This document shows positions 12,401 through 24,103 of a stretch of DNA of 64,000 bases, piece by piece. Both the position numbers and the translations under genes were made by a program. How positions within the stretch are numbered: position 1 is the stretch's first letter; the number at the start of each line of letters is the position of its first letter. Below the pieces are notes generated by a model that did not search any database, was not told the DNA's origin, and saw only the letters and a list, made by a program, of their open reading frames with translations. This DNA comes from Antedon mediterranea (lineage: Eukaryota > Echinodermata > Crinoidea > Comatulida > Antedonidae): the NCBI RefSeq assembly GCF_964355755.1, contig NC_092676.1, positions 7,236,288 to 7,300,287 on the forward strand, given 5' to 3'.

Positions 12401-14528
12401 GCTATATATTTTGAATAATGATTTCAGTGACATCGATGGTACTTTACTGGGTACTTTCTTGTGCAAGTCTCGTCAACTGCGTAAACTTCTGATGAATGAT
12501 TGTAAACTCTCAGGTAATAAAATGAATACAATTATAACAGCTTATAATGCGGGAGATCACCTTGAACTTCAAGAGCTATACATTTGGAATAATGATTTCA
12601 GTGACATCGATGGTACTTTACTGGGTAATTTCTTGCGTAAGTCTCCTCAACTGCGTAAACTTCACATGAATGATTGTAAATTATCAGGTAAGAAAATGAA
12701 TAAAATTATAACAGCTTATGATGAGGGAGATCACCTTGAACTTCAAGCACTATACATTTGGAATAATGATTTCAGTGACATCGATGGTACTTTACTGGGT
12801 AATTTCTTGCGTAAGTCTCCTCAACTGCGTCAACTTCACATGAATGGTTGTAAATTATCAGGTGAGAAAATGAATACAATTATAACAGCTTATGATGAGG
12901 GAGATCACTTTGAACTACACGAGCTTCTTATTCATAATAATGACATCAATGACATCGATGGTACTTTACTGGGTAATTTTTTGTGTAAGTCTCCTCTATT
13001 GCTTGAACTTGTCATGCATAATTGCAATTTATCAAGTGAGAAAATGAATACAATTATAACAGCTTATGATGATGGAGATCACTTTGAACTACAAGAGCTA
13101 TATATTTGGAATAATGATTTCAGAGACATCGATGGTACTTTACTGGGTAATTTCTTGCGTAAGACTCCTCAACTGCGTAAACTTCACATGAATGATTGTA
13201 AACTCTCAGGTAAGAAAATGAATACAATTATAACAGCTTATGATGCGGGAGATCACTTTGAATTACAAGATCTAGTTATTATAGATAATGATTTTAGTGA
13301 CATCGATGGTACTTTACTGGGTACTTTCTTGCGTAAGTCTCCTCAACTGCGTAAACTTCACATGAATGATTGTAAACTCTCAGGTAATAAAATGAATACA
13401 ATTATAACAGCTTATGATGAGGGAGATCACTTTGAACTACAAGAGTTATATATTGGGAATAATGATTTCAGAGACATCGATGGTACTTTACTGGGTAATT
13501 TCTTGCGTAAGTCTACTCAACTGCGTAAACTTCAAATGAATGATTGTAAATTATCAGGTAAGAAAATGAATACAATTTTCACAGCTTATGACGAGGGAGA
13601 TCACTTTAAACTAGAAGTGCTATATATTTTGAATAATGATTTCAGTGACATCGATGGTACTTTACTGGGTACTTTCTTGTGCAAGTCTCGTCAACTGCGT
13701 ACACTTTACATGAGTGATTGTAAACTGTTGGGGGAGAAAATGAATACATTTATAACAGCTTATGATGCGGGAGATCACTTTGAACTACAAGAGCTATACA
13801 TTTGGAATAATGATTTCAGTGACATCGATGGTACTTTACTGGGTAATTTCTTGCGTAAGTCTCCTCAACTGCGTCAACTTCACATGAATGGTTGTAAATT
13901 ATCAGGTGAGAAAATGAATAAAATTATAACAGCTTATAATGCGGGAGATCACCTTGAACTTCAAGAACTATACATTTGGAATAATGATTTCAGTGACATC
14001 GATGGTACTTTACTGGGTAATTTCTTGCGTAAGTCTCCTCAACTGCGTCAACTTCACATGAATGGTTGTAAATTATCAGGTGAGAAAATGAATACAATTA
14101 TAACAGCTTATGATGCGGGAGATTACCTTGAACTTCAAGAGCTATATATTTGGAATAATGATTTCAGTGACATCGTTGGTACTTTACTGGGATCTTTCTT
14201 AAGTAAGTCTCGTAATCTACGTACTCTTGCCATGAATAATTGTAAACTATCAGGTGATGTATTGAATGAAATGATAAGAGGGTATGCAAGAGATGATTTA
14301 GAATTACAAGAGCTTCATGTTTCGAATAATGATTTCAGTGATATCGATGGTATTCTACTAGTTACCTTATTGAACAAGTCTCCTAAGCTACGTAAACTTT
14401 ATATGAATAATTGTAAACTATCACATGACGTAATGAATAATTTGAGAATGACATTGGATTCAAGAGATATTGATATTGATATTGGGAATAATGATATTGA
14501 TGAAATTATTAGGAATCTGATTTTCTAG
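3415..14528 (+). CDS. NLR-type receptor: DED-NACHT-giant LRR array
   Basis: Likely cytosolic immune sensor of the NLR class. Five exons join in frame: 3415-3946, 4543-4611, 4979-5044, 5467-5517 and 5896-14528, all with GT-AG ends and phase-1 junctions, giving 3117 codons. Residues 1-92 resemble a death effector domain (FRKLKAGL, YKLLKFCLFDILP, LFNTLDSRGVI, LLLEITALTG), a homotypic module that recruits FADD/caspase-8-like proteins. Residues 178-239 are a lysine/arginine-rich linker. NACHT: Walker A GEAGIGKTT at about 318-326 and Walker B VFLLDGLDEL at about 400, with VLLTSR after it. From about residue 805 to the end are RI-like LRRs in 58-residue pairs. The last exon is 8.6 kb. An acceptor just before the ATG implies a 5' UTR intron. 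AATAAA lies at about 14557. DED on an NLR is unusual; vertebrate NLRs use CARD, PYD or BIR. The upstream open frame from TTG 5817 is intron read-through, not a start. Confidence 0.85.
4979..5517 (+). other. two homologous small basic-linker exons of the NLR gene
   Basis: Exons 4979-5044 (66 bp) and 5467-5517 (51 bp) are both symmetrical phase 1-1, both start ATTCC, and align to each other after an 18-bp gap. Each encodes a DS..C(S)..P-K basic peptide: KPKWKRERFK in the first and PKQKRRKL in the second. They look like an exon duplication, and either can be skipped without frame change. The basic clusters resemble nuclear localisation or phosphoinositide-binding patches, but that is inference. 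Confidence 0.65.
7590..14480 (+). repeat. 174-bp tandem LRR-coding array, about 39 units
   Basis: Each 174-bp unit encodes two 29-residue LRRs: L-Q-E-L-Y-I-x-N-N-D-F-S-D-I-D-G-T-L-L-G, then a second strand ending in C-K-L-S-G and MNTIITAYD. Units before 9429 and after about 14130 are diverged (an older shell); the 27 units from 9429 to about 14127 are nearly identical even at third codon positions. One unit variant (INDIDG, LCKSPLL) recurs with its AATGACATCA at 9981, 10677, 11547, 12069 and 12939, spacings of exactly 4, 5, 3 and 5 units, so the array grew by multi-unit duplications without indels. Confidence 0.95.
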
Positions 14529-16470
14529 TATTGCCAACGATAGCATTTTTTCCTAAAATAAATACCCAATGTTTACGTACTAGAGAAATCTTGATGAAAA
14601 TAGCTTAAAATAAGTTGGTTGGCTGCCATTTTGCTGTATTGGCTTTAATCAGTACATTGATAACTGGCGACAAACCCACGACTACTAAACACTAGCATGG
14701 CCTTCATAACATAATAAATAATGCTAAGGCTTATCAATGTTCTATTACCTCAATAGAATATTGTTAAACATTTTGATGTAAAATTATATTTAGGTAACAA
14801 AGTTAATTGGTTTATTGAACAAACACGTAAACCGACTTTCAAGTTTATTTTTCCGTATTATTTCATGAAACATGTTAAACACTTTTAATATTATATTTTA
14901 ATTAAGCTATTTTTTCAGTGAATTTTGATTAACATAACTATTGTAGTAATACTACATATTTAGATAATATACCCTTTTAGTATACAAGCAGCTAAACCGC
15001 CAAAACAGCTTTTTGAACGACTGTTAAAAGTTGGACTCGTTCAAACATTACCGAAACTCAGCATTAACAGGATAACAGGTTAAATCGTCATTAAGGAGTC
15101 CTCGTACCGTCTTGTTTTCTACAGCCTACATTTTCAGTTACAATAAATGTACTATTATGTATTTATAATTTCTAAGCAGTACTGTAGTGTAAATTCATTA
15201 AAGTTGTATTGTAATACCGTAATTTACTTTTAATGAAGTGTTACACTTTCACAGATGTGTATAAATAGTAAAGTATAGTAATGCATTTTCCTTTTTTTAT
15301 AAATATAAAAAAAATATGCTTAGATGATTGAAAGAAAATTAACATTATTACATTATTACAATCAATGATTATTATTATCAATTATATTAAATAATAATTA
15401 TTATTCCAATAATGTTGTTCTATAGTATTACATGATTATATAAGAAACTTTTTTTAATTGGCAACACCAAAGTTACTGAAATGATATACTTTGACACCAA
15501 GTGTGCCATTTCAAACAAACATTTTATTATGTGACTCCTTACGTAATAATTGTATTAGTTTGTGCACTATACTACTGTAAACACGGCCGTGTATATAGGT
15601 GGTTATTAGTACGGATGTATTAATGTATTAAAGTAATTAATATGCAATGTGTCCGTGAAAATAAGTATAAATAGTCTGTTTGAATGTAGTATCATATCAT
15701 AGGAAATTAATAATATAAGAAATGTTTTCATTAGCATAGGAAATTGTTTATAGGTAGTAAAAATTTCATGTACGATTGTGTAAAATACACCCGTGTATAT
15801 AGGTTTATAAGGGATTATCTTAATGTTTTGTAGCTTGGGTTATGTAGGTTAGCGATAACAGATACTGTAATGTTATATATTGTTTTATCATTTGAATGTT
15901 TAAGTAAGTTAGGCCTAGACACTTTTTAGATTGTAAAACTTTTTCGCGATGAAGTAGCACAACACATTTTAAGTAGTTAAATCATTAAATTAGACTTCGA
16001 TTTATGTTAGAAGGATTAGTGTTAGTTTAAGTACAATACAATGTTTGTTTGTATACTTTATTACCACTATGGTTTACTAATAAAATTAATATACATAATT
16101 GAAATGATTGGTTGTGTTGATTTAATGTGGTTTTTGAGTATGCGATTCAGAATGATGTGGCCTACGGACAAATAGAAAATATTCTTTTATTTCAATTAAT
16201 TAATCCTACGTAAAGACGGACTTACATAACATCGCTCTTATTTCATACGAAATGAGCCTACAGTACGTACAGAAAAACCAAAAAAGCACACCTCATATCA
16301 CATCATATTGGCCTATATAGAAACAATAAGAAACATCGTATTCCATTTTGGGATGGAAAGATCTGATGAGATGATGACAATGATGATGGTTTTGTATCTG
16401 TTTGTAACTGTTCGCGATGATCTAATAAATGAAACACAGAAACCAGGACAATAACGATGATATTGAAATG
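14529..16470. other. no gene seen downstream of the NLR
   Basis: Probable 3' UTR to an AATAAA near 14557, then AT-rich sequence without coding potential I can support. Simple A/T runs (for example 15340-15420) and phrases such as CACGGCCGTGTATATAGG/CACCCGTGTATATAGG (about 15582 and 15788) are the only structure noticed. Confidence 0.5.
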
Positions 16471-16471
16471 T

Positions 16472-17300
16472 TAGGATGCTGTTGAATACGTCACGATGAC
16501 GACGACGATATTGATGATGAATGATTATGAACATGTTGTTGGTTATGGGAATGATGCTAAACATGAGGATTCTGTTGAATACGTCACGATGACGACGACA
16601 ATATTGATGATGAATGATGATGAACATGATGTTGGTTATGGGAATGATGACAAATATGAGGATTCTGTTGAATACGTCACGATGACGACGACAATATTGA
16701 TGATGAATGATGATGAACATGATGTTGGTTATGAGAATGATGCTAAACATGAGGATTCTGTTGAATACGTCACGATGACGACGACGATATTGATGATAGA
16801 TGATTATGAACATGTTGCTGGTTATGAGAATGATGCTAAACATGAGGATTCTGTTGAATACGTCACGATGACGACGACAATATTGATGATGAATGATGAT
16901 GAACATGATGTTGGTTATGAGAATGATGCTAAACATGAGGATTCTGTTGAATACGTCACGGTGACGACGACAATATTGATGATAGATGATTATGAACATG
17001 TTGTTGGTTATGAGAATGATGCTAAACATGAGGATTCTGTTGAATACGTCACGATTACGACGACGATATTGATGATAGATGATTATGAACAATTTGTTGG
17101 TTATGGGAATGATGACAAATATGAGGATTCTGTTGAATACATCACAATGACGATGACGATATTGATGATGGATGATGATGAACATGATGTTGGTTATGAG
17201 ATTGAGGATGATACCAAATATGAGGATTCTGTTGAATACGTCATGGTGACGACGACGATATTGATGACGAATGTTGTGATAGCGGTGATGTTGGTTATGA
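16472..17300. repeat. 93-bp minisatellite, about 9 copies
   Basis: The unit (GAGGATTCTGTTGAATACG, then TCACGATGACGACGAC, TATTGATGATG...) repeats about nine times with point differences at a few fixed positions (MN/ID, DE/YE, GNDDK/ENDAK variants). Since 93 is divisible by 3, open frames of about 300 codons exist on both strands. The encoded peptides are low-complexity and the two strands are equally open, so I do not call a gene. Confidence 0.9.
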
Positions 17301-17356
17301 GAATGATGACAAATATAGGGCCAAACATTGACACTGCAACAGTTCTGGTATTGTGG

Positions 17357-17630
17357 AATTTTTTTTTTTTTTTTTTTTTTTATTTATTTTTTTTTTTAAC
17401 ACCATATTTAATGAGGGTGATCCATCAAGCTATTGCTGATCATTAGGGACCCTCAGAGGTTCACAAGACAAACATATACACAAGATGCTCTACATAAACA
17501 AAGTCTTATTACAAGTCTTTGGGAGTGAAGTAATTTGGTCCTTAGAAAAATCCTGACATGTGACGGGACTTCAACCCAGGACCCTTGGAGTGGTAGCATC
17601 ATAACCACCAAGCCACAACTCCACATACCT
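17357..17630 (-). mobile_element. tRNA-derived SINE, minus orientation
   Basis: Read on the minus strand, the 5' end carries a tRNA-like promoter: A-box-like TGGCTTGGTGGTTATGATG and B-box-like GGGTTGAAGTCCC, about 45 bp apart. A body (ACTCCCAAAGACTTGTAATA...GTAGAGCATCTTGTG) follows, and a long poly-A (plus-strand T run at 17359-17399) ends it. The body matches the SINE at 38775-39035, confirming a family. Confidence 0.8.
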
Positions 17631-17734
17631 CCTATTCAGACAGATAACCCCCACTCAATAAGGGGAAATAAAAAAAGTATGTAAAAAGACAACCAAAAAC
17701 TGTAATGGAAGAACTTGCAAAATATCTGTGCGCA

Positions 17735-18137
17735 AAAAACGTGGCGATAACTGAAATACAACATAATAGCACAGAAAGCAAGCGCCCTGCAAAGTACACA
17801 TCGTCAAAGCAGCAATAACAAAAAATTGACAGTTGGCCTACCACTACATTCAAATTATAGTAGACCTAATCTGGCAATAACTTGGCAATATCTGAAACAA
17901 AACAAAATAGCAACCCTACAAAATACAGTACAACAATCGTCAACTATACGAATGGCAGTAGGTCTACCACCACATTCAAATAGTTGGCCTACAACTACAT
18001 TCAAATTATAGTAGACCTAACGTGGCAATGACTTGGAAATATGTGAAACAGAATAACAAAATAGCAACACTACAAAATACAGTACAACAATCGTCAACTA
18101 TACGAATGACAGTAAGTCTACCACCACATCCAATTAC
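17735..18137. repeat. tandem repeat of about 149 bp, 2 good copies and a degenerate third
   Basis: Copies at about 17850-17983 and 17999-18136 share ATTCAAATTATAGTAGACCT, AAATACAGTACAACAATCGT and a TCTACCACCACAT end. A more diverged copy lies at about 17735-17850. No coding sense. Confidence 0.8.
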
Positions 18138-19562
18138 TTTGACAATGAACGTAAAATACAGCGGTATGATGCAATAACGGTACAGTGGCTTTGTCTATCA
18201 AATCGATCAACGTCCAGTCACTGTGAACTACCGTAATGTCTACATTATAATATGTCATGGACAAAGAATTCATTGTACAGTATATATAATATGCGTTTAA
18301 CATAGTATTGGTATATAGACAAGTAGTGATTACTTACAAAGACTGTAAATGTATGTCATCAGATTTTCTAGTATGCCTATTGTTGCGTAACTATCTCGTT
18401 CGAAAATGAAAACCACCAAATACTATTCAAATTAGGTACGTCTGCCTAAATACCTCTGGCAATACATTTACAACCTGATTTTTATATTTTAAAAAACATG
18501 ATTCCACAATCAGGTATAAATATTCCTTAGTTTTAGGAAAAGGAATAAGATCTACATCTAGTCTTAAAAGAAGTAGGCCTAATTGTTGGTGACTCTTAAA
18601 TAATTTGTTTATAAACCACACGATCCGCTATTTACAATGATGAAAGTAGATCCTTTTTGCATCATTTTGCCTTGCATTAAAATGTGCTGAACGATACCAA
18701 TCTAAACACATAATTCATTATGCATGTGATCGCCTCCAGAATCATGGCTTCTTTAATCCTAAAAAATAGCACAAGTAGAATTCAAAATAGTGTCACGTGT
18801 CTTGATTTTGTTCATATTTATTGCGATATTGCAATCAGCAAAACTACAACGAACAATAACAACGAAGAATAGAAAGAGTTAGACACGAATCTGTAGAATA
18901 TTTGATCGCGAATAAAATATCTATTACAACAGCAAATCCATCCGCAATAGCATACTTGGTAATTAACGCCATTATAGAGAAACTTGAAATAAGAAGACAG
19001 TTATTCTTTTTGGAGAATATTAAAGGTAGGTGTTAAACAATTTAAGATAAGTTTAAGTTAAACAAAATAAGGTTAAAAGAACTTTAGAAATACATTTGTA
19101 ATAACAAATTAATTGAGAAACATTAACAATTTATGAAATGTGCAATATAACCAATTGTAGATGGATCAAAATATAGAAATAATAATTGGTAAAAACACTA
19201 TTAAATTTTCTTTCAATATTAAAAAAAATGTGTTAATATAAGTTAAAATGAACACGAAAATAAATTGTAATCACAAAAGAAAACGAAACCGTAAAGATGA
19301 TACATGATAATAATAACCAGGTTATAATGAAGGTATATATAGATAGTATACTAAAATACTAACAATTAATGATTAAATTAAAGTAATAATATTTCTTTCT
19401 CAGTTAATGTAGTAAGTAAAAATTGAATAGTTAAGATAATTTAAAATTAATCTTAAGTTTGTTAAGTTTTGGTTAGTACAAAATACAAAATCAAATCATT
19501 AAAAATAGATTATATTATTGTAATGAAAAAAATAAGTAATTTTGTTAACAAAAATCTTTCGT
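18138..19562. other. no gene seen
   Basis: AT-rich, rich in short A and T runs, no ORF or repeat I can support. Confidence 0.5.
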
Positions 19563-19740
19563 TTAAGATGTATTGTCAAATTCCAAAAAAAAATTAAAAT
19601 TAGAAGATTTCGAAAAAAGGTGGGTCATTTTGAAGTATCATAATAGTTATTAACTTTCCCCAAAAATTAGTCGAAAAAAAATTATTTAACTAAAATATAG
19701 ACGTTTTTTAGTTCAAAAAATAACTTTGACTTCCAGTCTA

Positions 19741-20568
19741 AGGCCCTGTTTCTGCTGCCAACTAAATACCGTATACTATACGGTCTTTTTTTGAATACCG
19801 TATATATACGGTATATTTTTGGCAGCAGAAACTGCGCTCATAAAAAATATACCGTATTTTGTATACCGTATTTTCCCCACAAAATTTGTGGATAAAATAC
19901 GGTATTTACAAATGTATACCGTATTTTTTGTACCCGTTTCTGCTGCCAATAAAAAATACCGTTTTTTTTTTTACATGACAAAAGGTCAACATTCGTGTTT
20001 TTATTTTCTGTCGCTGTCAGCTGCTTTACACACGTGTATAGATATATTCGGCGAAAATGTGGAGCGAAGACGTCACAGTTTTACTAAATAAATGTGTGTG
20101 GGGAAGCTAAAATGTCTGGCCAACTAAAAGGTAATAAAAGGGACAACCACATTTATAAAGACATTTCTAAAAAAATAAAGCAGGAGTATGGAATAGACTG
20201 GTCTCCAAAGCAAGTAAACTCAAAGCTGAAGAGCCTGCGAAAGCAGTACAACATTGCAAAATACAATAACTCGGGGAGGGAACGAATTAATTGTCCCCAT
20301 TACGATGTTTTCTGCGCTCTCACAACATCTCTATCACTAGGGCTAGGCTGTTGAAAGTGATGACGTAAAACTTCCTTTATTGCGACTTTTAATTATCGAT
20401 CAAATAAATGAATGGCAATTTGGGTAAAAAAAGATGAAATTTAACACGACCACCCAAGAAGTATTGTTAGCAGAAACGGGGTACTAAAAAATACGGTATA
20501 AAAAATACCGTATTTTATACCGTATTTTTATACCGTAGGCATATTGCAGCAGAAACAGGCCCAAAAAG
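19741..20568 (+). mobile_element. PIF/Harbinger-like non-autonomous transposon, nested
   Basis: The ends are inverted: GGCCCTGTTTCTGCTGCC on the left and GCAGCAGAAACAGGCC on the right. Further inverted and direct copies of the end motif (TTTCTGCTGCCAA, TTGGCAGCAGAAA) and many TACCGTATTT/AAATACGGTA palindromes lie inside. It retains only a Myb/SANT-like reading frame and no transposase. PIF/Harbinger elements typically carry such a Myb-like partner protein, which is the basis of the class call. A 3-bp target duplication could not be fixed. Confidence 0.65.
20057..20354 (+). pseudogene. Myb/SANT (MADF-like) transposon protein, frameshifted
   Basis: ATG at 20057 opens MWSEDVTVLLNKCVW, the first helix of a Myb/SANT-like trihelix domain; the frame then closes at TAA and continues one frame over as EAKMSGQLKGNKRDNHIYKD...WSPKQVNSKLKSLRKQYN, helices 2 and 3 with the conserved W and KxK/LRKxY spacing, then CPHYDVF. 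One indel in the GTGTGTGGGG run (about 20093-20103) explains the break. The DNA-binding partner of a Harbinger transposase is the likely origin. Confidence 0.65.
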
Positions 20569-21674
20569 TTTTCGATCAAAACATATCTCATAATGCAATG
20601 TGCTTGTTTGGCGCACTCTGTATGCATAATCATAAAACTGCGATCTGTGTGAAAACACCTTCTCAACCGTGACGAGTTGTAAACAATCCTAATTAGCATC
20701 ATGCATAATGCATACTCTTGGTTTGAAATCTTTGTTTACTTTCGCTCGCGACGATTTTCCAGACGAAATGTAATCAAACTAATTTACCTGTTAACTACGT
20801 AAAATTGTTGTTTTTGGCACGAATTTTCGACTTAAAGTGAATAACTTTAATATTACTTTGATATGGCTAATTTAAATTTAGAATATTTTGACTTTCATTT
20901 TTTTGTGTTTCAAGGGACTATACATCTTTAAGCTAATTTTTTAATAAAGATTTTGTTATATATAAAGCAAGAAAATATACGCCTATAATATAATATAACT
21001 AAACAAAAAACATCTATAAAAAAAACATCCCCGTCTGAAGTCGGAGATGCTACCTCATCGTGGTAGACTGGTGTTAACGTCATTGGTAAAAATATGGTAT
21101 CAATGATGGCTAACAGCATCTCGCTAAATGGTAAAACGCGATTCTGTAGAGAAACGATGTGATTTCGCGGACTATTAGGGTTAGGCAATTAGTTAAAAAA
21201 CAGTTCAATAGCCAGTTATGTCAAAAATTAAAGGGTATAAATTTGGCAATGTTTCTTGTTTCATTGTTATCATGATTATATGAATGCAAATAATAATTCG
21301 AAAGCAGATAAATTGGTTAATATTTCTTTTATTTATCTATAATATAAATATATACAGTTTATACAGCATTATAACATTTGTTAGTTATGTATCTGATAGT
21401 GGATTAGAATATAACTATTACAATACATGTGTAAATGCCATGGTAAACTAAAATCATGATACAAAAATAAAATAAACTAAATATGCCAGTCGAATCAATG
21501 ATAAACAGGCAAAATAATAATTTTAAGATTAATTTAACCATACAAGAAAATGACAAAAACCTATTCTCAACTACTACCGTAAATTGAAGTGCGGACAGGC
21601 ATCTACTAACATTAGGGTTAAGGTGAAATGGCAATATTTGTTTTATATTTCATAGGAACAACAGGTACTATTAA

Positions 21675-21835
21675 CAGTGGCGTAATACAGAGGCCTGAGC
21701 ACCCTGGTTTAGGAACCCTAAGTGGCCCTCCAACGCTGGACCCTAACACTTTTCGACATATTTTCTTTTTTCGTCTGTGCACTGCTCAGGGGCCCCTGGG
21801 TTTAGCCAGCGAGTGTGCCCAGCTGTACGCCACTG
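21675..21835. mobile_element. short MITE with CAGTGGCGTA ends
   Basis: Begins CAGTGGCGTAATAC and ends GTACGCCACTG, inverted, with GGCCCTCCAA and GGGGCCCCTGGGTTTAGCC inside. A related copy with the same ends lies at 50357-50552, and body-related sequence at 47765-47845, 55140-55290 and 60003-60150. Confidence 0.65.
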
Positions 21836-22726
21836 ACTATTAACATCAACTCCCTGATAACACTGTGAACAGGGTTGTATTTATGGATACAGTAATTAAT
21901 GTCTTGACCTTCGACACATCAATCCATATGAAAACTTTTCTGGCTGTTAAGTCTTCGTCTGTCTTGAGAATTAGCCCCAAACTGAAATACAAGCATGTTC
22001 CACATTTACTAAACAAAAACTAAACTTATTGTCTTAACATCAATGACCAAATTAGTGTTATGTTTCAGTGCTTAAATGGAGAGTGTTTTTATGGTATTCA
22101 AACAGTTTTGTTATTTTGTAATTTGTTAAAGATACTCTTTACAGTAATATTATTACCTCCTAATAATATTGTATGTGCATGTACTCATTGTGGTACAATA
22201 TACTGTACCAATATAATAATTAAAAAAAGAAATGAAAAAATATTATTTGTTTGTTTAAGATATATATTTCTAAAAGAGAATTATATATTAGAAAGAAAGT
22301 GTGTTTTATGCCCTAATTAATTTATATTTTGAATGTTTAGGGGCTGAACTTGATTAGTTTTAACTATTCTTTAGCCATTCCCTTAATATATTATGTTTTA
22401 TTTATGTTACAATTTTTATACTTTATATTTGTGGGTAAATAAAAGAAATAAAAAAAATATACATGATGTGTGCATGGGGGTGGTGGGAGTCAAAATATTC
22501 AGAATGGACTCACAAAGAGTCATGCTATATCAATTCACAGGCTCCCTCTACGGATTTCGCAACATGCACTTACATCAAAATATTTCAAGAAAAAATGTGC
22601 TACCATGCTTTGAAGTTGTGACCGACCTGTGAACTTTCTCGACTGACCTGTCTTCTCTCGATCACCTGAAATATGAATATACAACACTAGATAATTAAAT
22701 ATTTCACTAGCTTTGCATACAAAGGC
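21836..22726. other. no gene seen
   Basis: AT-rich intergenic sequence; frames of 79-86 codons present here show no domain and no codon bias. The stretch 20935-21674 is likewise empty. Confidence 0.5.
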
Positions 22727-23050
22727 TAGTCAACCCAACTTCCTAAAAGCCCAGTTGTCCAGTAGGTAATTTATTTGAAATTTGGGACAAAATGAACATG
22801 CCAAATAATGCTTATATAAATCAAGAAGTAACTCAGTCAGGTTAAAAAAATTGCGGTAAATTTGGAATATGAATTGGCCAGTATCTACAAAAGCTAGTCA
22901 ACCCAACTTCCTAAAAGCCCAGTTGTCCAGTAGGTCATTGACTTGACATTTGGGACAAAATGACCATGACAAATAATGCTTATATAAATCAAAAAGTAAC
23001 TCGGCCACGTTAGAAATTGCTGTAAATTTGCAATATGAAATAGCCAGTGT
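22727..23050. repeat. tandem duplication, two copies of about 165 bp
   Basis: Copies start at GCTAGTCAACCCAACTTCC (about 22728 and 22893) and share AAAGCCCAGTTGTCCAGTAG, ATTTGGGACAAAATGA and AATGCTTATATAAATCAA. They differ by scattered substitutions. Function unknown. Confidence 0.85.
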
Positions 23051-23164
23051 ATTGAATGTTCAAAACAACATGATCTGCATGAAAAACAAACTGCAAAACG
23101 ATGATATATTCAGTAAAAAGTAACAATGTGAAAATGAAACAAAGCATCCTCTGTGGCTGGCTCT

Positions 23165-23320
23165 AAGGCTCTGTCTACAATCAAACTTTATGTGACAAAG
23201 AATGTGATGTACCCACATATGGACATGATGATGTTATCACTACCATATTTGGGCATATTACTACTATATTTAGGCACATCATATTTTTTTGTCACATAAA
23301 GTTTGTAGATAGAGCTTTAC
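23165..23320. mobile_element. MITE-1 (Tc1/mariner-like palindromic family)
   Basis: Inverted ends AAGCTCTGTCTACACTATCA / TGTAGACAGAGCTT with TTTATGTGACAAA arms and an internal CATATTTGGGCA core. Family members in this window: here, 23951-24103, 25028-25262, 32206-32361, 33130-33262, 35168-35612, 54942-55075, 59829-59955 and 62899-63016. TA flanks at several copies suit a TA-targeting element. Confidence 0.8.
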
Positions 23321-23950
23321 AAAGAGAGCATAAATTGATTGTGAATACAAAAATGACTTATATTCAATTGCTGTCTTCTCAATATATAACATTAAGATTT
23401 TAACTGAATTAAACAAACCAGTGTGTAAAAACTCTTGGATTGTATTTAAGTCTATTGTTAAGGATCTGAACAAACTAACGCTCATATAATGTTAAAAGAG
23501 TTACCGGTACCTAATAAATTTATTAAACGTTGTTTTATATCTTTGTATATAATGTCTATAAGATGTATATAAATGGTATGTATATTGTCTGTGTACAATG
23601 TGAATAATAACAAACCATGAAAGCAGGAGGATAATATTGGAAACAATATGTGAAAAACTAAAATTTACAAAAATTACTGATATTTTTTTTTTGAGCAGAA
23701 AAAGATAAAGAAAAATGTAGAATATTAACGGAAAACAATATAATTAAAGAAAGAACATATGAAGACAGATATTACTGATTTATTTGTAATGTATTTAATT
23801 ATGATATGAAAGAATAAAGGTGGTGGTTCACGCCACAAAAGAGAAAAAAAAAAAAGAGAGCATAAAAAAATATAAAAAAACCATGTCCAGGTCAAATCAG
23901 CATTTTTTTTAAATGTTATGAGAGGAGAGGCTAGTCACATTGAAGGCTAT

Positions 23951-24103
23951 AAAGGTCTGTCTAGACTATCAAACTAGTTTGGCAAAAAAAGTGTGATGTA
24001 CCCAAAAATGGTAGTGATATGCCCTCATATGGCCGTAAGATGACATCATCATGTCTATATATGGGCACATCACATTTTCACATTTAGTATAGACAGAGCT
24101 TTA
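23951..24103. mobile_element. MITE-1 copy
   Basis: AAGGTCTGTCTAGACTATC at the left, AGTATAGACAGAGCTTTA at the right, with the ATATGGTAGTGATATG core near its consensus. Confidence 0.75.

Larger units (their letters stand above)
19563..20934. mobile_element. MITE (TTTAAGATGTATTGTC ends) split by a second transposon
   Basis: The left end TTTAAGATGTATTGTC (about 19563) and right end GGGACTATACATCTTTAA (to about 20934) are inverted. The same ends bound a 330-bp intact copy at 33603-33934, including the inner phrases AAAGTGAATAACT and AAAAAGTTTT. Here the copy is interrupted at about 19741-20568 by the PIF/Harbinger-like element. Confidence 0.7.

Noticed and set aside
16313-17446. Overlapping frames of about 290-316 codons on both strands
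   Set aside because: They are products of the 93-bp period; peptides are low-complexity on both strands and the plus frame runs into the SINE poly-T.
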